Assembly (NCBI GenBank): GCA_049841135.1
Contig: JASGHK010000008.1
Coordinates: 1 to 64,000 of the forward strand
Source of the DNA: JACRCT01 sp049841135
GTDB lineage: Bacteria; Myxococcota; Myxococcia; Myxococcales; UBA5297
Length of the DNA stretch: 64,000 nucleotides
Direction of reading: 5' to 3'
The translations under genes were made by a program, and so were the position numbers. Shown piece after piece: positions 1 to 9,082 of this stretch (position 1 is the stretch's first letter; every line of letters starts with the position of its first letter). Below the pieces are notes generated by a model. The model had not been told where the DNA came from and did not search any database. It saw nothing but the letters and a program-made list of their open reading frames with translations.

Positions 1-105
1 GGGCTAGTCGGGAGGGCCGGGCGTCTCCGGCGGAGGAGAATCGTCGTCCGCCCACGCTGGGGCGGACAGGAGGCAAAGACAGAGAGGGACGATGAGTGAG
101 CGCAT
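1..105 (-). CDS. Secreted protein, N-terminal fragment (cut by window edge)
   Basis: Only the first 35 codons are inside the window; the gene runs off the left edge. From the ATG at 105 the product begins MRSLIVPLCLCLLSAPAWA, a clear Sec signal peptide with an AWA cleavage site, followed by an acidic and Pro-rich stretch (DDDSPPPETPGPPD). The frame stays open upstream to 324, but that extension shows no family features and would bury the signal peptide, so I take the start at 105. Function cannot be told from what is visible. Confidence 0.6.
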
Positions 106-354
106 GAGGTGCCTGAAGATACCCAGTCTGGCCATGCTCACGCACTTCGCGTCAGTGCGGAGCGGAACCGTAAGTCCGCCCCAGATCTCAGCCGACCGGG
201 TAGCCGCCGACATGTGCCGCGAATCAATCACCAGCGCGAGTACCACCGTGCTGACCGACGCCCACTTCGGGTATCTGCAGCTCGCCGAGCCCCGGGGAGG
301 ATGCTCCGCCAGGATGCCCAGCACGCCGGGGGCGCCCAGTTGGTTGGGGCAGAC

Positions 355-2199
355 TCAAGGAGCCTCGAAGGCCAGCGAGCCGCAGGTGAAGCAACCGTGG
401 CGGCGGTAGACGGCCACGGTGTCTGCGTCCGGCTTCTTGGCCATCATGTCCTCGAAGAGGCCATCGAAGTCCGTCGTGAAGTCCGCCTGCCAGAGGCTCT
501 CGAGTACATGCGCGAGGGTCTGCTTGTCCTCGCGCAGGCTCGCCTTGTACACGAGCTCTTCGATTCCGAGATTCCGCCTCTTGCCATCGAGCCCCGCGGC
601 CGTGACCGGCTCGCCTTCGGGGCCTCGGTCTCGCACCGCGCGGTTCCGGGCTCGAATATCGTCTCCGTCTCCGAGGACTCCGTCGACGATCCTCGGCAAG
701 TCGTCCCTAAGCACGCCGTACGTCGCGGAGAGAGCTGGGGGCAGCTCGTAGCCGCCTCTCAAAAGGCGCTCGACGAACTCGGGCCTCGAAGCAGCCAGCG
801 TGGTCTCCGCGATGCGCCAGTCGGCGGTGCCGAACCGGGCCTCCTGCCTGGCGACGTCCGCGCCGTTGCTCAGGAGGATCTCAAAGGCTTCAAAGTTGCC
901 CGCCTTCGCAGCGAGCTTGAGGTACGAGACGAACGCGTAATGCAGATGGCAGGTGTAGTTCACGTCGGCGCCGTGGTCGATCAGCAGCTTGAGGATGTCG
1001 TTTTGCTTGCGGTAGATGGCCACCATCATCGTCGAGGTGAAGTACGGGGCCGGCCCCTGATGGACGCGGCAGTCGGGGCGGGCCCCGCGCTCGAGCAACA
1101 GCGAGGCGACGTCCCTGTGGCCGAAGTGCACGGCGACGGTCAGCGGAGTGATGTTCCCTGAAGAATCGCGACACACGCTGACCGGGCTGGGCTCGCCGGG
1201 CAGTCCGTCGGGCTTCGCGGCCATGGACAGCGCCCTCCGCGCGAGCGCGCTGTCTCCGGTGATGGCCGCCACGAGCAAGTTCGCGTCCGGGTCGCGAACA
1301 TCCTTGGCATCGAGGCCGAGCCTCTTCAGCAGCTTGGCCGGCGCCGGTAGGTCGCCACCCTGCACGAAGAGGCTGGTGAGCGCGGCATAGAGGTCCCCCG
1401 TATCTGACGCGTTCACCCCGCGAAACGTCTCCGTCACCAGATTTGGCTCGCCAGGCGGTGAGCGATGGATGGGCTGGCCGCGCTCGTCCCATTCCTTCAC
1501 CGAGGTGCCCGACGGGTTCCGGGTCCTCTCCAGTCTGAGTTGGCCGTTCTCGTACCAGCTTTGCAGCGTGCTCTCAGACGCGCTGATCCGCTCCCTCGAC
1601 TCCATACGACCACTGGGAAACCAATGTGTCGTCGAGCCCCCTCGCTCTTCGCGGACCCATTGGGACTCCATCGTCCCGTCCCCATTCCACTCGGTCCAGC
1701 GCCATACCTGGTCGTGCCAATAGAGAGTCTCGAATTTCCTTCCGCCGGAGTCCTGGGTCCACAGCCCCTCGCGCCGACCGCCCCGGTAAGCTCCCTCCCC
1801 CTCGTCCGGGCTCTTGAACCGGCCGTCCCTCATTCCGTGGTGGTACGTCGTCGCCCCCTTCTCGAATCCCAAGGAGTCCCTGAAGATCCAAAGGCCCTCA
1901 CGACTCGCGACCTCTGGGGTGCTGTTCAGACTCGCGCCAGGATCTCCGTCCCGGTATTCGCCGTCGGCCTGCAACTGGTGCAAGGCGCCGTACTTGGAGT
2001 CGGCGTCGAGGTGGTGGAACCACTCCCAGTGTCCCTGCCGCCGAAGGGTGCCGTCGGCTTCCCGGCTTGCGCAGCCGCGGGAGAGGAGGTCGTTGGGCCA
2101 CCGATCCTCGCGCAGCACCTGGCCTTGCGGACAGGGGCCTTCCGGGCGCACGCACGCTCCGACCACCAGAAGCAGAGGGATGAGGGAACGTTGGGCCAT
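355..2199 (-). CDS. Lipoprotein with MORN-like and ankyrin repeats
   Basis: 614 residues. The N-terminus (MAQRSLIPLLLVVGACVRPEG) is a lipoprotein signal with lipobox VGAC, so the protein should sit on the envelope. Residues about 45-270 carry repeated W-x-x-x-G and WYENGQL / HWFPSGRMES motifs like the MORN/YwqK-type repeats. Residues about 290-500 hold ankyrin repeats, for example ITPLTVAVHFGHRDVASLLL followed by ERGARPD, and ILKLLIDHGADVN. Both parts are protein-interaction repeats, so no reaction is implied. The C-terminal hundred residues are unassigned. It is transcribed away from the ArsR-type regulator at 2330. Confidence 0.85.
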   Translation of the reverse strand: MAQRSLIPLLLVVGACVRPEGPCPQGQVLREDRWPNDLLSRGCASREADGTLRRQGHWEWFHHLDADSKYGALHQLQADGEYRDGDPGASLNSTPEVASREGLWIFRDSLGFEKGATTYHHGMRDGRFKSPDEGEGAYRGGRREGLWTQDSGGRKFETLYWHDQVWRWTEWNGDGTMESQWVREERGGSTTHWFPSGRMESRERISASESTLQSWYENGQLRLERTRNPSGTSVKEWDERGQPIHRSPPGEPNLVTETFRGVNASDTGDLYAALTSLFVQGGDLPAPAKLLKRLGLDAKDVRDPDANLLVAAITGDSALARRALSMAAKPDGLPGEPSPVSVCRDSSGNITPLTVAVHFGHRDVASLLLERGARPDCRVHQGPAPYFTSTMMVAIYRKQNDILKLLIDHGADVNYTCHLHYAFVSYLKLAAKAGNFEAFEILLSNGADVARQEARFGTADWRIAETTLAASRPEFVERLLRGGYELPPALSATYGVLRDDLPRIVDGVLGDGDDIRARNRAVRDRGPEGEPVTAAGLDGKRRNLGIEELVYKASLREDKQTLAHVLESLWQADFTTDFDGLFEDMMAKKPDADTVAVYRRHGCFTCGSLAFEAP

Positions 2200-2271
2200 C
2201 GGAGCACCGGCCCGTCCATGATACTCGCGGGCAAGAAACCGGTTTCAGCCCTGCGACGCCAAAGCTCGCGC

Positions 2272-2300
2272 TTGACATCGCCGCCGCCCACGTCCAACAT
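2272..2300 (+). promoter_or_regulatory. Candidate sigma70 promoter of the SahR-like regulator gene
   Basis: TTGACA at 2272-2277, a 17-nt spacer, then CAACAT at 2295-2300. The -35 is perfect and the -10 matches three of six positions. The predicted start point, near 2307, falls inside the inverted repeat at 2301-2322. Confidence 0.5.
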
Positions 2301-2322
2301 TCCATCCGGCTTGACGGATGGA
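2301..2322. promoter_or_regulatory. Operator-like inverted repeat before the ArsR-type gene
   Basis: Perfect 8-bp arms TCCATCCG (2301-2308) and CGGATGGA (2315-2322) around a 6-nt centre. The repeat covers the predicted transcription start and ends just before the ribosome binding site, which suits an autoregulatory operator for an ArsR-family repressor. The binding itself is inferred. Confidence 0.45.
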
Positions 2323-2329
2323 GTTGGCA

Positions 2330-3311
2330 ATGCCCGCGGCGCCCGCAATCCTCGGCTGGATGGCCTCCCTGGGAGACGTGACCCGGGTACGCGCCCTGCG
2401 CCTGCTCGAGCGCCAGGAGCTCTCGGTCGCCGAACTGTGCGACGTGCTCCAGCTCCCCCAGTCCACGGTCAGCCGGCACCTGAAGGTCCTCTCCGACGAC
2501 GGCTGGGCCGTGTGCCGGCGCGAGGGCACGAGCCGCCTGTACGCCATGGCCGAGGACCGCCCGCAGCCCGCGCGCCGGCTCTGGACGCTGCTGCGCGACC
2601 AGGTGGGGGAGAACGGCCAGGCGAGCTTCCGACGACTCGCGCCTGGAGCGCGTGCTCTCCGCCCGCCAGACCCGCTCGCAGGCCTTCTTCGCAACGAGCG
2701 CCGGCCAGTGGGACAAGCTGCGCGGCGAGCTGTTCGGCCCCGGCCTGGAGATCCCCTTGCTCGCCGGCCTGCTCGACGCGTCCTGGACCGTCGGCGATCT
2801 CGGCTGCGGCACCGGCGGCCTGCTGGAGGCGCTCTCGCCGTTCGTCTCGGAGGTGGTCGGCGTCGACAGCTCCGCGGCGATGCTCGCCGCCGCCCGGAAG
2901 CGCCTCTCGCGCCTCTCCAACGTCCGGCTCGAGCGCGGGGCGATGGAGGCGCTGCCGCTGGACGACGCCTCGCTCGACGCCGCGCTCATCATCCTCGTCC
3001 TGCACCACCTGAGCGATCCTGCCCGCGCGCTCGCCGAGGCGGCGCGTGTGCTCAAGCCGGGCGGACGCCTGGTCGTCATGGACATGCAGCCGCACGACCG
3101 GGCCGAGTACCGCGCGCAGATGGGCCATGTCTGGCTCGGCTTCGAGGCCGCGCAGATCGAGCGCTGGCTCACCGAGGCAGGCTTCGAGGCGCCGCGCGTC
3201 CGGCCGCTGCCGCCCTCGCCCAACGTCAAGGGCCCACCGCTCTTCGCCGCCGCCGCGCGCCGGATCGCCAGTTCCAAATCCAAAGCTGCACCCCAGACTT
3301 CAAGCCGCTAG
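2330..3311 (+). CDS. SahR-like regulator: ArsR-type HTH fused to SAM methyltransferase domain (frameshifted)
   Basis: Residues 1-90 are an ArsR winged helix (LLERQELSVAELCDVLQLPQ, then STVSRHLKVLSDDGW). The rest is a class I methyltransferase: glycine motif VGDLGCGTGGLLEAL, acidic VVGVDSSAAMLAAAR and LKPGGRLVVMDMQPH. The two parts lie in different frames; removing one C near 2630 (TTCCGAC to TTCGAC) joins them as one 326-residue protein. SahR proteins of Proteobacteria have this architecture and regulate SAM/SAH-cycle genes, and here ahcY follows 33 bp downstream, so this is the likely role. I chose ATG 2330 over 2318 because GGAG at 2320-2323 is correctly spaced and 2318 lies inside the inverted repeat. 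The methyltransferase fold may act as a ligand sensor only. If the shift is real, the HTH would be cut off. Confidence 0.8.
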
Positions 3312-3344
3312 AACGCTGTTCCCCAAACCGAAAGGACGTCTCCG

Positions 3345-4832
3345 ATGCCCACCAAGAAGACCGCCGCAGTGTTGCCCCTGAAGAAGGCCGACGAGCGTCC
3401 GCCCTTCAAGGTCCACGACCTCTCCCTCGCCACCCTCGGCCGCGCCGAGATCCGCCTCGCCGAGCAGGAGATGCCCGGCCTGATGGCCCTGCGCGCCAAG
3501 TACGGCTCCAAGAAGCCGCTCAAGGGCGCCAAGGTCATGGGCAGCCTGCACATGACCACCCAGACCGCGGTGCTCATCGAGACCCTGGTCGACCTGGGCG
3601 CCGACGTGCGCTGGGTCAGCTGCAACATCTTCTCGACCCAGGACACCGCCGCCGCCGCGGTGGTCGTCGGCCGCAACGGCACCATCGAGAACCCGAAGGG
3701 CACCCCGGTCTTTGCCTGGAAGGGCGAGACGCTCGAGGAGTACTGGTGGTGCACCGAGCAGGCGCTGATGTGGCCGGACGGCTCGGGCCCGAACCTGCTC
3801 GTCGACGACGGCGGCGACGCCACGCTGCTCATCCACAAGGGCGTGGAGTTCGAGAAGGCCGGCAAGGTCCCGGCGTTCAACGCCAAGGCCGAGCCCGAGG
3901 AGTGGGGCGTCATCCTCGAGCTGCTCCGCGCCGAGCAGCAGAGCCACCCGGGCCGCTGGACCAAGGTGGCCAAGGCCATCAAGGGCGTCAGCGAGGAGAC
4001 GACCACGGGCGTGCACCGCCTCTACCAGATGCAGGAGAAGGGCGAGCTGCTCTTCCCGGCCATCAACGTCAACGACAGCGTGACCAAGTCGAAGTTCGAC
4101 AACATCTACGGCTGCCGCCACTCGCTCATCGACGGCCTCAACCGCGCCACCGACGTGATGCTCGGCGGCAAGGTCGCGGTGGTCTTCGGCTACGGCGAGG
4201 TGGGCAAGGGCTGCGCCCAGGCGCTGCGCGGGCAGGGCTGCCGCGTCATCGTCACCGAGATCGACCCCATCTGCGCGCTGCAGGCGGTGATGGAGGGCTT
4301 CGAGGTCAAGCCGGTCGAGGACTACGTGAGCGAGGCCGACGTCTTCGTCACCGCCACCGGCAACAAGAACGTCCTCACCGTCGACCACATGAAGAAGATG
4401 AAGGACAAGGCGATCGTCGGGAACATCGGCCACTTCGACAACGAGATCGACATGGCCGGCCTGAAGAAGGTCAAGGGCATCAAGCACGTCAACATCAAGC
4501 CCCAGTACGACGAGTGGGTCTTCCCCGACGGCCACTCCATCCTGGTGCTCGCCGAGGGCCGCCTCTTGAACCTGGGCTGCGCGACCGGCCACCCGAGCTT
4601 CGTGATGTCCAGCTCCTTCACCAACCAGATGCTGGCCCAGCTCGAGCTGTGGCAGCGCAACGACCAGTACAAGCGCGAGGTCTACATGCTCCCCAAGCGC
4701 CTGGACGAGGAGGTCGCCCGCCTGCACCTCGAGAAGCTGGGCGTGAAGCTGACCGTGCTCACCAAGGAGCAGGCCGACTACATCGGCGTGCCGGTCGAGG
4801 GTCCGTACAAGCCGGGCCACTACCGGTACTAG
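3345..4832 (+). CDS. ahcY: Adenosylhomocysteinase
   Basis: 495 residues, close to the usual bacterial size. It splits S-adenosylhomocysteine into adenosine and homocysteine and so removes the product inhibitor of methyltransferases. Visible hallmarks are GSLHMTTQTAVLIETL near the start, the NAD-binding stretch VVFGYGEVGKGCAQALRGQG around residue 280, VTATGNKNVLT, and the conserved C-terminal PYKPGHYRY. It follows the SahR-like gene by 33 bp and probably shares its transcript; a strong intrinsic terminator follows at 4882. The ATG at 3345 has AAAGGA about nine bases upstream. Confidence 0.97.
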   Translation: MPTKKTAAVLPLKKADERPPFKVHDLSLATLGRAEIRLAEQEMPGLMALRAKYGSKKPLKGAKVMGSLHMTTQTAVLIETLVDLGADVRWVSCNIFSTQDTAAAAVVVGRNGTIENPKGTPVFAWKGETLEEYWWCTEQALMWPDGSGPNLLVDDGGDATLLIHKGVEFEKAGKVPAFNAKAEPEEWGVILELLRAEQQSHPGRWTKVAKAIKGVSEETTTGVHRLYQMQEKGELLFPAINVNDSVTKSKFDNIYGCRHSLIDGLNRATDVMLGGKVAVVFGYGEVGKGCAQALRGQGCRVIVTEIDPICALQAVMEGFEVKPVEDYVSEADVFVTATGNKNVLTVDHMKKMKDKAIVGNIGHFDNEIDMAGLKKVKGIKHVNIKPQYDEWVFPDGHSILVLAEGRLLNLGCATGHPSFVMSSSFTNQMLAQLELWQRNDQYKREVYMLPKRLDEEVARLHLEKLGVKLTVLTKEQADYIGVPVEGPYKPGHYRY

Positions 4833-4881
4833 CCGATCATCGTCCTCCGGCCGGACAGGCCGATCGTCGATAGACGTTGGT

Positions 4882-4922
4882 GAGGAGGCTCGGGACTCGT
4901 TCCCGAGCCTCCTCGTCGTTTT
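4882..4922 (+). terminator. Intrinsic terminator after ahcY
   Basis: Perfect 14-bp stem (4882-4895 with 4901-4914), 5-nt loop CTCGT, followed by GTCGTTTT. It ends the sahR-like/ahcY transcript. Confidence 0.85.
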
Positions 4923-4962
4923 GGCGCTAGTCTTCCTGGCTTCGACGACCCCGAGGCCCGCC

Positions 4963-5934
4963 ATGACGCGCCGACTCCTCCCGCTCTTCGCGCTGCTCTG
5001 CCTCTCCCTGGCCGTCCCCTCGTCTTCCTGGGCCGCCGATGCCAAGAAGAAGTCGGCCCAGAAGGCGCCCGAGAAGAAGGCCGAGCCCGAGCCTGAGGAT
5101 GCGTCCCAGGAGTTCGTCAGCGCGCCATCCGGCGCTGCACCCTCGCCCTCCGCGAACGCCGAGCCGGCGCCCCGCACCGAGACGCGGCAGGTCGAAGCGG
5201 CTCCTGCGGACGCGGCGCCTCCTCCCGAGGACGACAAGGCCAAGCCCGTGGCCGTGCCGCCCCCGCCCGCTCCATCGACCCCGTGGTGGGGCCCAACCGT
5301 CGGCCATGCCGGCGCCTACCTCACCTTGAGCGGCGGCTACAACTGGTGGTCGCTCAACCGCGGCAAGGTCGCCGGCCAGGTGGCGAATGCCAACCCGGCC
5401 GAGGACACCAACTGGATGTTCGACGCCTCGCTCCAGAACGGCGCCGCCGCGGGGCTGCGCGGCGGCTACAACATCCTTGGCCACGCGAACATCGGCTTCA
5501 ACTTCATCGGCACCGGCTGGGAGATCTTCACCAAGGAGCGCGGCGGCGGCGGGTACATCGGCGGCGAGGTGGGCTGGCACCCGCTCTCGCTCGTCAGCGC
5601 ACTGATGATGAACGCCGGCAAGGGCGCGCTGCCCGGCGAGAAGTACTACGACCTCTTCGTCGAAGGCGGCGTAGGCTTCGGCATCGTCGGCAAGCACCGC
5701 GCGATGCAGGGCCTGGTCGGCTCGGTCGGCATCGGCGCCGAGGGTTATCCGGCGGCGTGGGTCTCCATCGGCGTGCGCACCATGTGGTACTTCCCGGCCT
5801 TCAACGAGTACATCATCGACTACGACAACCGCACCTCTCCGGGGATGACCATCCCGTTGCCCGAAGGCAGCGGCGGCCGGTTCTTCAGCTGCACCGGCTA
5901 CCTCGCCTTCCACTTCGGCACGCCGGAGAAGTAG
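4963..5934 (+). CDS. Secreted, probably outer-membrane-associated protein of unknown function
   Basis: 323 residues. ATG 4963 begins a Sec signal (MTRRLLPLFALLCLSLAVPS, cleavage near SWA-AD). Residues about 25-110 are a charged, low-complexity Lys/Glu then Ala/Pro linker. From about residue 115 the sequence becomes Gly- and aromatic-rich with alternating patterns (AYLTLSGGYNWWSL, GGYNILGHANIGFNF, GVGFGIVGKH, GYLAFHFG at the end), typical of a small outer-membrane beta-barrel ending in aromatic residues. The barrel is my inference; no named family is recognised. Confidence 0.7.
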   Translation: MTRRLLPLFALLCLSLAVPSSSWAADAKKKSAQKAPEKKAEPEPEDASQEFVSAPSGAAPSPSANAEPAPRTETRQVEAAPADAAPPPEDDKAKPVAVPPPPAPSTPWWGPTVGHAGAYLTLSGGYNWWSLNRGKVAGQVANANPAEDTNWMFDASLQNGAAAGLRGGYNILGHANIGFNFIGTGWEIFTKERGGGGYIGGEVGWHPLSLVSALMMNAGKGALPGEKYYDLFVEGGVGFGIVGKHRAMQGLVGSVGIGAEGYPAAWVSIGVRTMWYFPAFNEYIIDYDNRTSPGMTIPLPEGSGGRFFSCTGYLAFHFGTPEK

Positions 5935-6036
5935 CCGCCCCGCACTCTCGCCGCTTGTGCGCAGGCGCGGCGGCTGTCAGGATTCGGCCCACTTTCCTCA
6001 GCGCGCACGCGCCTTCTTTCGCCCCTGGAGCACACC

Positions 6037-6447
6037 ATGCTGCGTTACCTCCTCCTCCTCGCCGCCGCCCTTGCCCTTGCCTCCTGTGGCGGGCCAATCT
6101 CCAAGGACGATTGCGACAAGGCCCGCGAGGCCGGCAACTGGGACGTCAGCTTCGCGTTGTCGAGCGGCGACGCGGCCAAGTGCCCGGTGCTCAAGAACAA
6201 GGTGATCGCGCTGCCGGGCGGACACGAGGAGAACTGCGGCTCCACGCAGGCCGACATCATCTACACGGTCGCCGAGAACCCCGCCGTCCAGAACCGCTGC
6301 TCGCTGCGCTTCGAGGAGCAGTGCCCCGACTACCAGCTCGACTGCCGCTACGTCGACGTGACCGGCACCAACTCGGCCTCCGGCGACTGCTACTACAAGG
6401 TCGGCAACCTGTCGTGCGGCTACGCCGTCTCCTGGACCAAGCAGTAG
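6037..6447 (+). CDS. Small Cys-rich lipoprotein
   Basis: 136 residues with lipoprotein signal MLRYLLLLAAALALASCGG. The mature part has eight further cysteines, suggesting disulfide bonds, and no recognised domain. ATG 6037 has CTGGAG about seven bases upstream. Function unknown. Confidence 0.75.
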   Translation: MLRYLLLLAAALALASCGGPISKDDCDKAREAGNWDVSFALSSGDAAKCPVLKNKVIALPGGHEENCGSTQADIIYTVAENPAVQNRCSLRFEEQCPDYQLDCRYVDVTGTNSASGDCYYKVGNLSCGYAVSWTKQ

Positions 6448-6522
6448 CCGTCGCTCGAGACTCGGCGAAGCCGGAACCAACGGGGTGCCCGGCTTCGGGC
6501 ACTGCAGGCCCAGGCCGGCGCC

Positions 6523-6559
6523 TTGACCCGAAGCCCGAAGTCCAAAGCCCGAAGCCCGA
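6523..6559. repeat. Intergenic repeat of the TTGACCCGAAGCCCG family
   Basis: The run TTGACCCGAAGCCCGAAGTC continues with further GAAGCCCG units. A near-identical copy lies at 14714-14742, and a scrambled reverse-strand version at 45002-45060. It fills the gap after the epimerase stop. Function unknown. Confidence 0.5.
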
Positions 6560-7527
6560 TTACAGCCAGCCCTTCTCCCGGTACCAGCGCCCAGCGCGGG
6601 CGATGGACTCGCTCATGGGCGTCTTCGCCGCAAAGCCCAGGCGCTCGCGCGCCTTGACGGTGGAGCACGTCCAGCCCGGCACCAGGAGCTGCTGCGCCAT
6701 CTTGCGGTTGATGGGCAGGTGCTTGCCCGTGGTCCGCGAGACGACGTCCGCCGCGCTGGCCACGGCCCGGAACACCGGCCTGGGGATCTTCAGCGACCAG
6801 GGCCTCTTCCCCAGCGCCTGAGCGACGAGCCCTGCAGCTCCTCCATCGTCGCGGTCTCGTGCGTGAGGAAGAAGCTCTGGCCCACCGCCTCGGGCTTCTC
6901 GCAGAGCATCAGCAGCGCGTCGACGATGTCCTCGACGTCGATGAACGAGAAGACGGGCTTGGGCTCGCCCAGCGACACCTTCACGCCCTGGTTCACGAGC
7001 TTGAAGAAGAAGAGGTTCTCGCGGTCGCCCGGCCCGAGGATGCGCGAGGGCCGCGCCACGGTCACCGGCAGCCGGTCCTGGTACGAGTAGGCGATCCGCT
7101 CGGCCTCCGCCTTCGACTCGCCGTACCAGTCGCGCGGGTTGAACGGCGCGTTCTCGTCGGGCTGGTCGCGGCTGGGGCCGGTCGCGGCGATCGACCCGGC
7201 GAGCACCAGGCGCGCCGTGCCACCGGCGCGGACGATGGCCTCGCACACCGACCGCGTCCCCTCGGCGTTCACCTTGAAGAAGGCTTCGCGCTCCGGTGAG
7301 CGGCGGATGCCGGCCAGGTGCACCACCGCGTCGCAGCCCTCGATCGTCTTCTCGAGCCCTTCGGAGCGCGTCACGTCGGCCCGGACGATCTCGACCGGCA
7401 GGCCCGAGAGCCCGGAGGCGTCGTCGCTGGGGAGCAGCACGCAGCGCGGGGGCGTCCCCAGCGAGCACAACCTGCGGGCGAGCGTCGCCCCGACGAAACC
7501 AGCCGCCCCGGTGATGACTGCGCGCAC
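6560..7527 (-). CDS. NAD-dependent epimerase/dehydratase, SDR family (frameshifted)
   Basis: About 322 residues. It begins VRAVITGAAGFVGATLARRL, the Rossmann TGxxGFxG motif of extended SDR enzymes. VVHLAGIRRSPE, then YGESKAEAERIA (catalytic YxxxK) and VARPSRILGPGD fit nucleotide-sugar epimerases or cinnamoyl-reductase-like members; the substrate is not evident. The frame breaks near 6837: upstream it reads ETATMEELQG, downstream GLVAQALGKRPWSLKIP. A one-base loss or two-base gain there restores continuity. Start GTG 7527 is chosen because GGAGGT lies five bases upstream. Confidence 0.8.
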
Positions 7528-7552
7528 GTGGCACCTCCCTGCCGGCAAGCGA

Positions 7553-7576
7553 AAGCCCGGCTTGGGAGCCGGGCTT
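7553..7576 (-). terminator. Hairpin terminator between metK and the epimerase gene
   Basis: 10-bp perfect stem AAGCCCGGCT / AGCCGGGCTT with a 4-nt loop. On the minus strand it comes 60 bp after the metK stop. The following bases are only weakly T-rich, and the epimerase ribosome binding site comes soon after, so it may attenuate rather than stop transcription. Confidence 0.55.
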
Positions 7577-7636
7577 CGCGATGCTTGTTGCTAGACCGAG
7601 CCGGCACGCAGGCCGGCGACTACCGACCGCGGGGTC

Positions 7637-8824
7637 TTACTCGTTGACCACGCGGAGCCCGCCTTTTCCCCCGGCGGCCACGCGCAGCGCGTCCTTCTTG
7701 TCGGTGCGCTCCCAGGTGAACTCCTTCTCGGTGCGGCCGAAGTGGCCGTACGAGGCGGTGCGCTGGTAGATGGGGCGCAGCAGGTCGAGCGTCTCGATGA
7801 TCTGGCGGGGCTTGAGGCCGAAGACCTTGCGCACGGCCTGCTCGATCTTCTCCTCGGGGACCTTGCCGGTGCCGAAGGTGTCGACGAGCACGCTGACCGG
7901 CTCGGCGACGCCGATGGCGTAGGCCACCTGCACCTCGCAGCGGTCGGCCAGGCCGGCGGCCACGACGTTCTTGGCGATGTAGCGGCCCATGTACGCGGCC
8001 GAGCGGTCGACCTTCGAGGGGTCCTTGCCCGAGAACGCGCCGCCGCCGTGACGGCCCATGCCGCCGTAGGTGTCGACGATGATCTTGCGGCCGGTCACGC
8101 CGGAGTCGCCCATGGGGCCGCCGATGACGAAGCGGCCGGTGGGGTTGATGAAGAACTTGGTCTTCTTGTCGAGCAGCTTCTTGGGCAGGCCGGCGAGGAT
8201 GACCTCCTCCATGATGCCCTCGTGCAGCTTCTTGTTCGACACGTCGTCCGAGTGCTGGCTGGAGACGACGACGGTGTCGATGCGGGCGACCTTGCCGTCC
8301 ACGTACTCGACGCTGACCTGGCTCTTGCCGTCCGGGCGCAGGAACGGGAGCTTGCCCTTCTTGCGCATGTCGGTGAGGCGGCGGGTGAGCGCGTGCGAGT
8401 AGTAGATGGGGGCCGGCATCAGCGTGTCGGTCTCGTTGCAGGCGTAGCCGAACATCATTCCCTGGTCGCCCGCGCCCTGCTCCTTCTTGGCGCCGCTGTC
8501 GACGCCCATGGCGATGTCGCCCGACTGCCCCTCGATGGCGACCATGACGCCGCAGGTGTTGCCGTCGTAGCCCATCGACGAGTCGGTGTAGCCGATGCTG
8601 CAGATGGTCTTGCGGATGATCTCGGGGATGTTCACCCAGGCGCGGGTCGTGACCTCGCCGGCGACGATGGCGAAGCCCGTCTTGACCATCGTCTCGATGG
8701 CGACGCGCGAGTGCGGGTCCTTGGCGATCATCGCGTCGAGGATGCCGTCGGAGATCTGGTCGCAGATCTTGTCGGGGTGACCTTCGGTCACGGACTCGGA
8801 GGTGAACAGGAAGTTCTTCTTCAT
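7637..8824 (-). CDS. metK: S-adenosylmethionine synthetase
   Basis: 395 residues, normal length. It makes SAM from methionine and ATP in the cytoplasm. Signatures: TSESVTEGHPDKICDQISDG at the N-terminus, GAGDQGMMFGYACNET in the middle, and GGGAFSGKDPSKVDRSAAYM towards the C-terminus. Together with ahcY and the SahR-like regulator in this window it supplies and recycles the methyl donor. AGAGG lies about eleven bases before the ATG at 8824. Confidence 0.97.
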   Translation of the reverse strand: MKKNFLFTSESVTEGHPDKICDQISDGILDAMIAKDPHSRVAIETMVKTGFAIVAGEVTTRAWVNIPEIIRKTICSIGYTDSSMGYDGNTCGVMVAIEGQSGDIAMGVDSGAKKEQGAGDQGMMFGYACNETDTLMPAPIYYSHALTRRLTDMRKKGKLPFLRPDGKSQVSVEYVDGKVARIDTVVVSSQHSDDVSNKKLHEGIMEEVILAGLPKKLLDKKTKFFINPTGRFVIGGPMGDSGVTGRKIIVDTYGGMGRHGGGAFSGKDPSKVDRSAAYMGRYIAKNVVAAGLADRCEVQVAYAIGVAEPVSVLVDTFGTGKVPEEKIEQAVRKVFGLKPRQIIETLDLLRPIYQRTASYGHFGRTEKEFTWERTDKKDALRVAAGGKGGLRVVNE

Positions 8825-8890
8825 GCGCGTTTACGCCTCTTTTTGGACCTGCGTTGGGACCTGCGGACTTTGGTGAATTTTGGGTGGCGG

Positions 8891-8927
8891 AGGCTATTGC
8901 CGGAAGGTTTGCAAGTCAAACCTCCGG
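8891..8927 (-). promoter_or_regulatory. Candidate metK promoter overlapped by an inverted repeat
   Basis: On the minus strand TTGACT (8919-8914), a 17-nt spacer, then TAGCCT (8896-8891) form a plausible sigma70 promoter. An imperfect inverted repeat (8900-8910 with 8918-8927, one bulged base, 7-nt centre) covers the -35, as an operator or leader hairpin would. The half-sites differ from those before the SahR-like gene. I could not match any SAM or SAH riboswitch consensus. Confidence 0.35.
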
Positions 8928-9082
8928 TGAGCCGGGCTGCAATTACGTGAAAGAACAGGCGAATCCCCGGGTGGAGAACGGCCGAGACCGTGCCCGGTCA
9001 TCCAGGAAGGCCGCCTCGTCCCGTGGGCAAGCCCTCGTGCTGGCGTTCACCGGCGTGCCCCCTCTGGCGGCGTGGAGGCCCG

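Noticed and set aside
106..324. N-terminal extension of the gene at the left edge
   Set aside because: The extension has no domain features and would place a good signal peptide in the middle of the protein; ATG 105 is a better start.
2652..3311. Separate methyltransferase gene downstream of a short ArsR gene
   Set aside because: The GTG at 2652 lacks a ribosome binding site, and removal of one base gives a continuous protein with the known fused architecture.
8825..8950. SAM or SAH riboswitch before metK
   Set aside because: One imperfect hairpin is present, but none of the conserved cores of SAM-I, SAM-II or SAH aptamers could be found.
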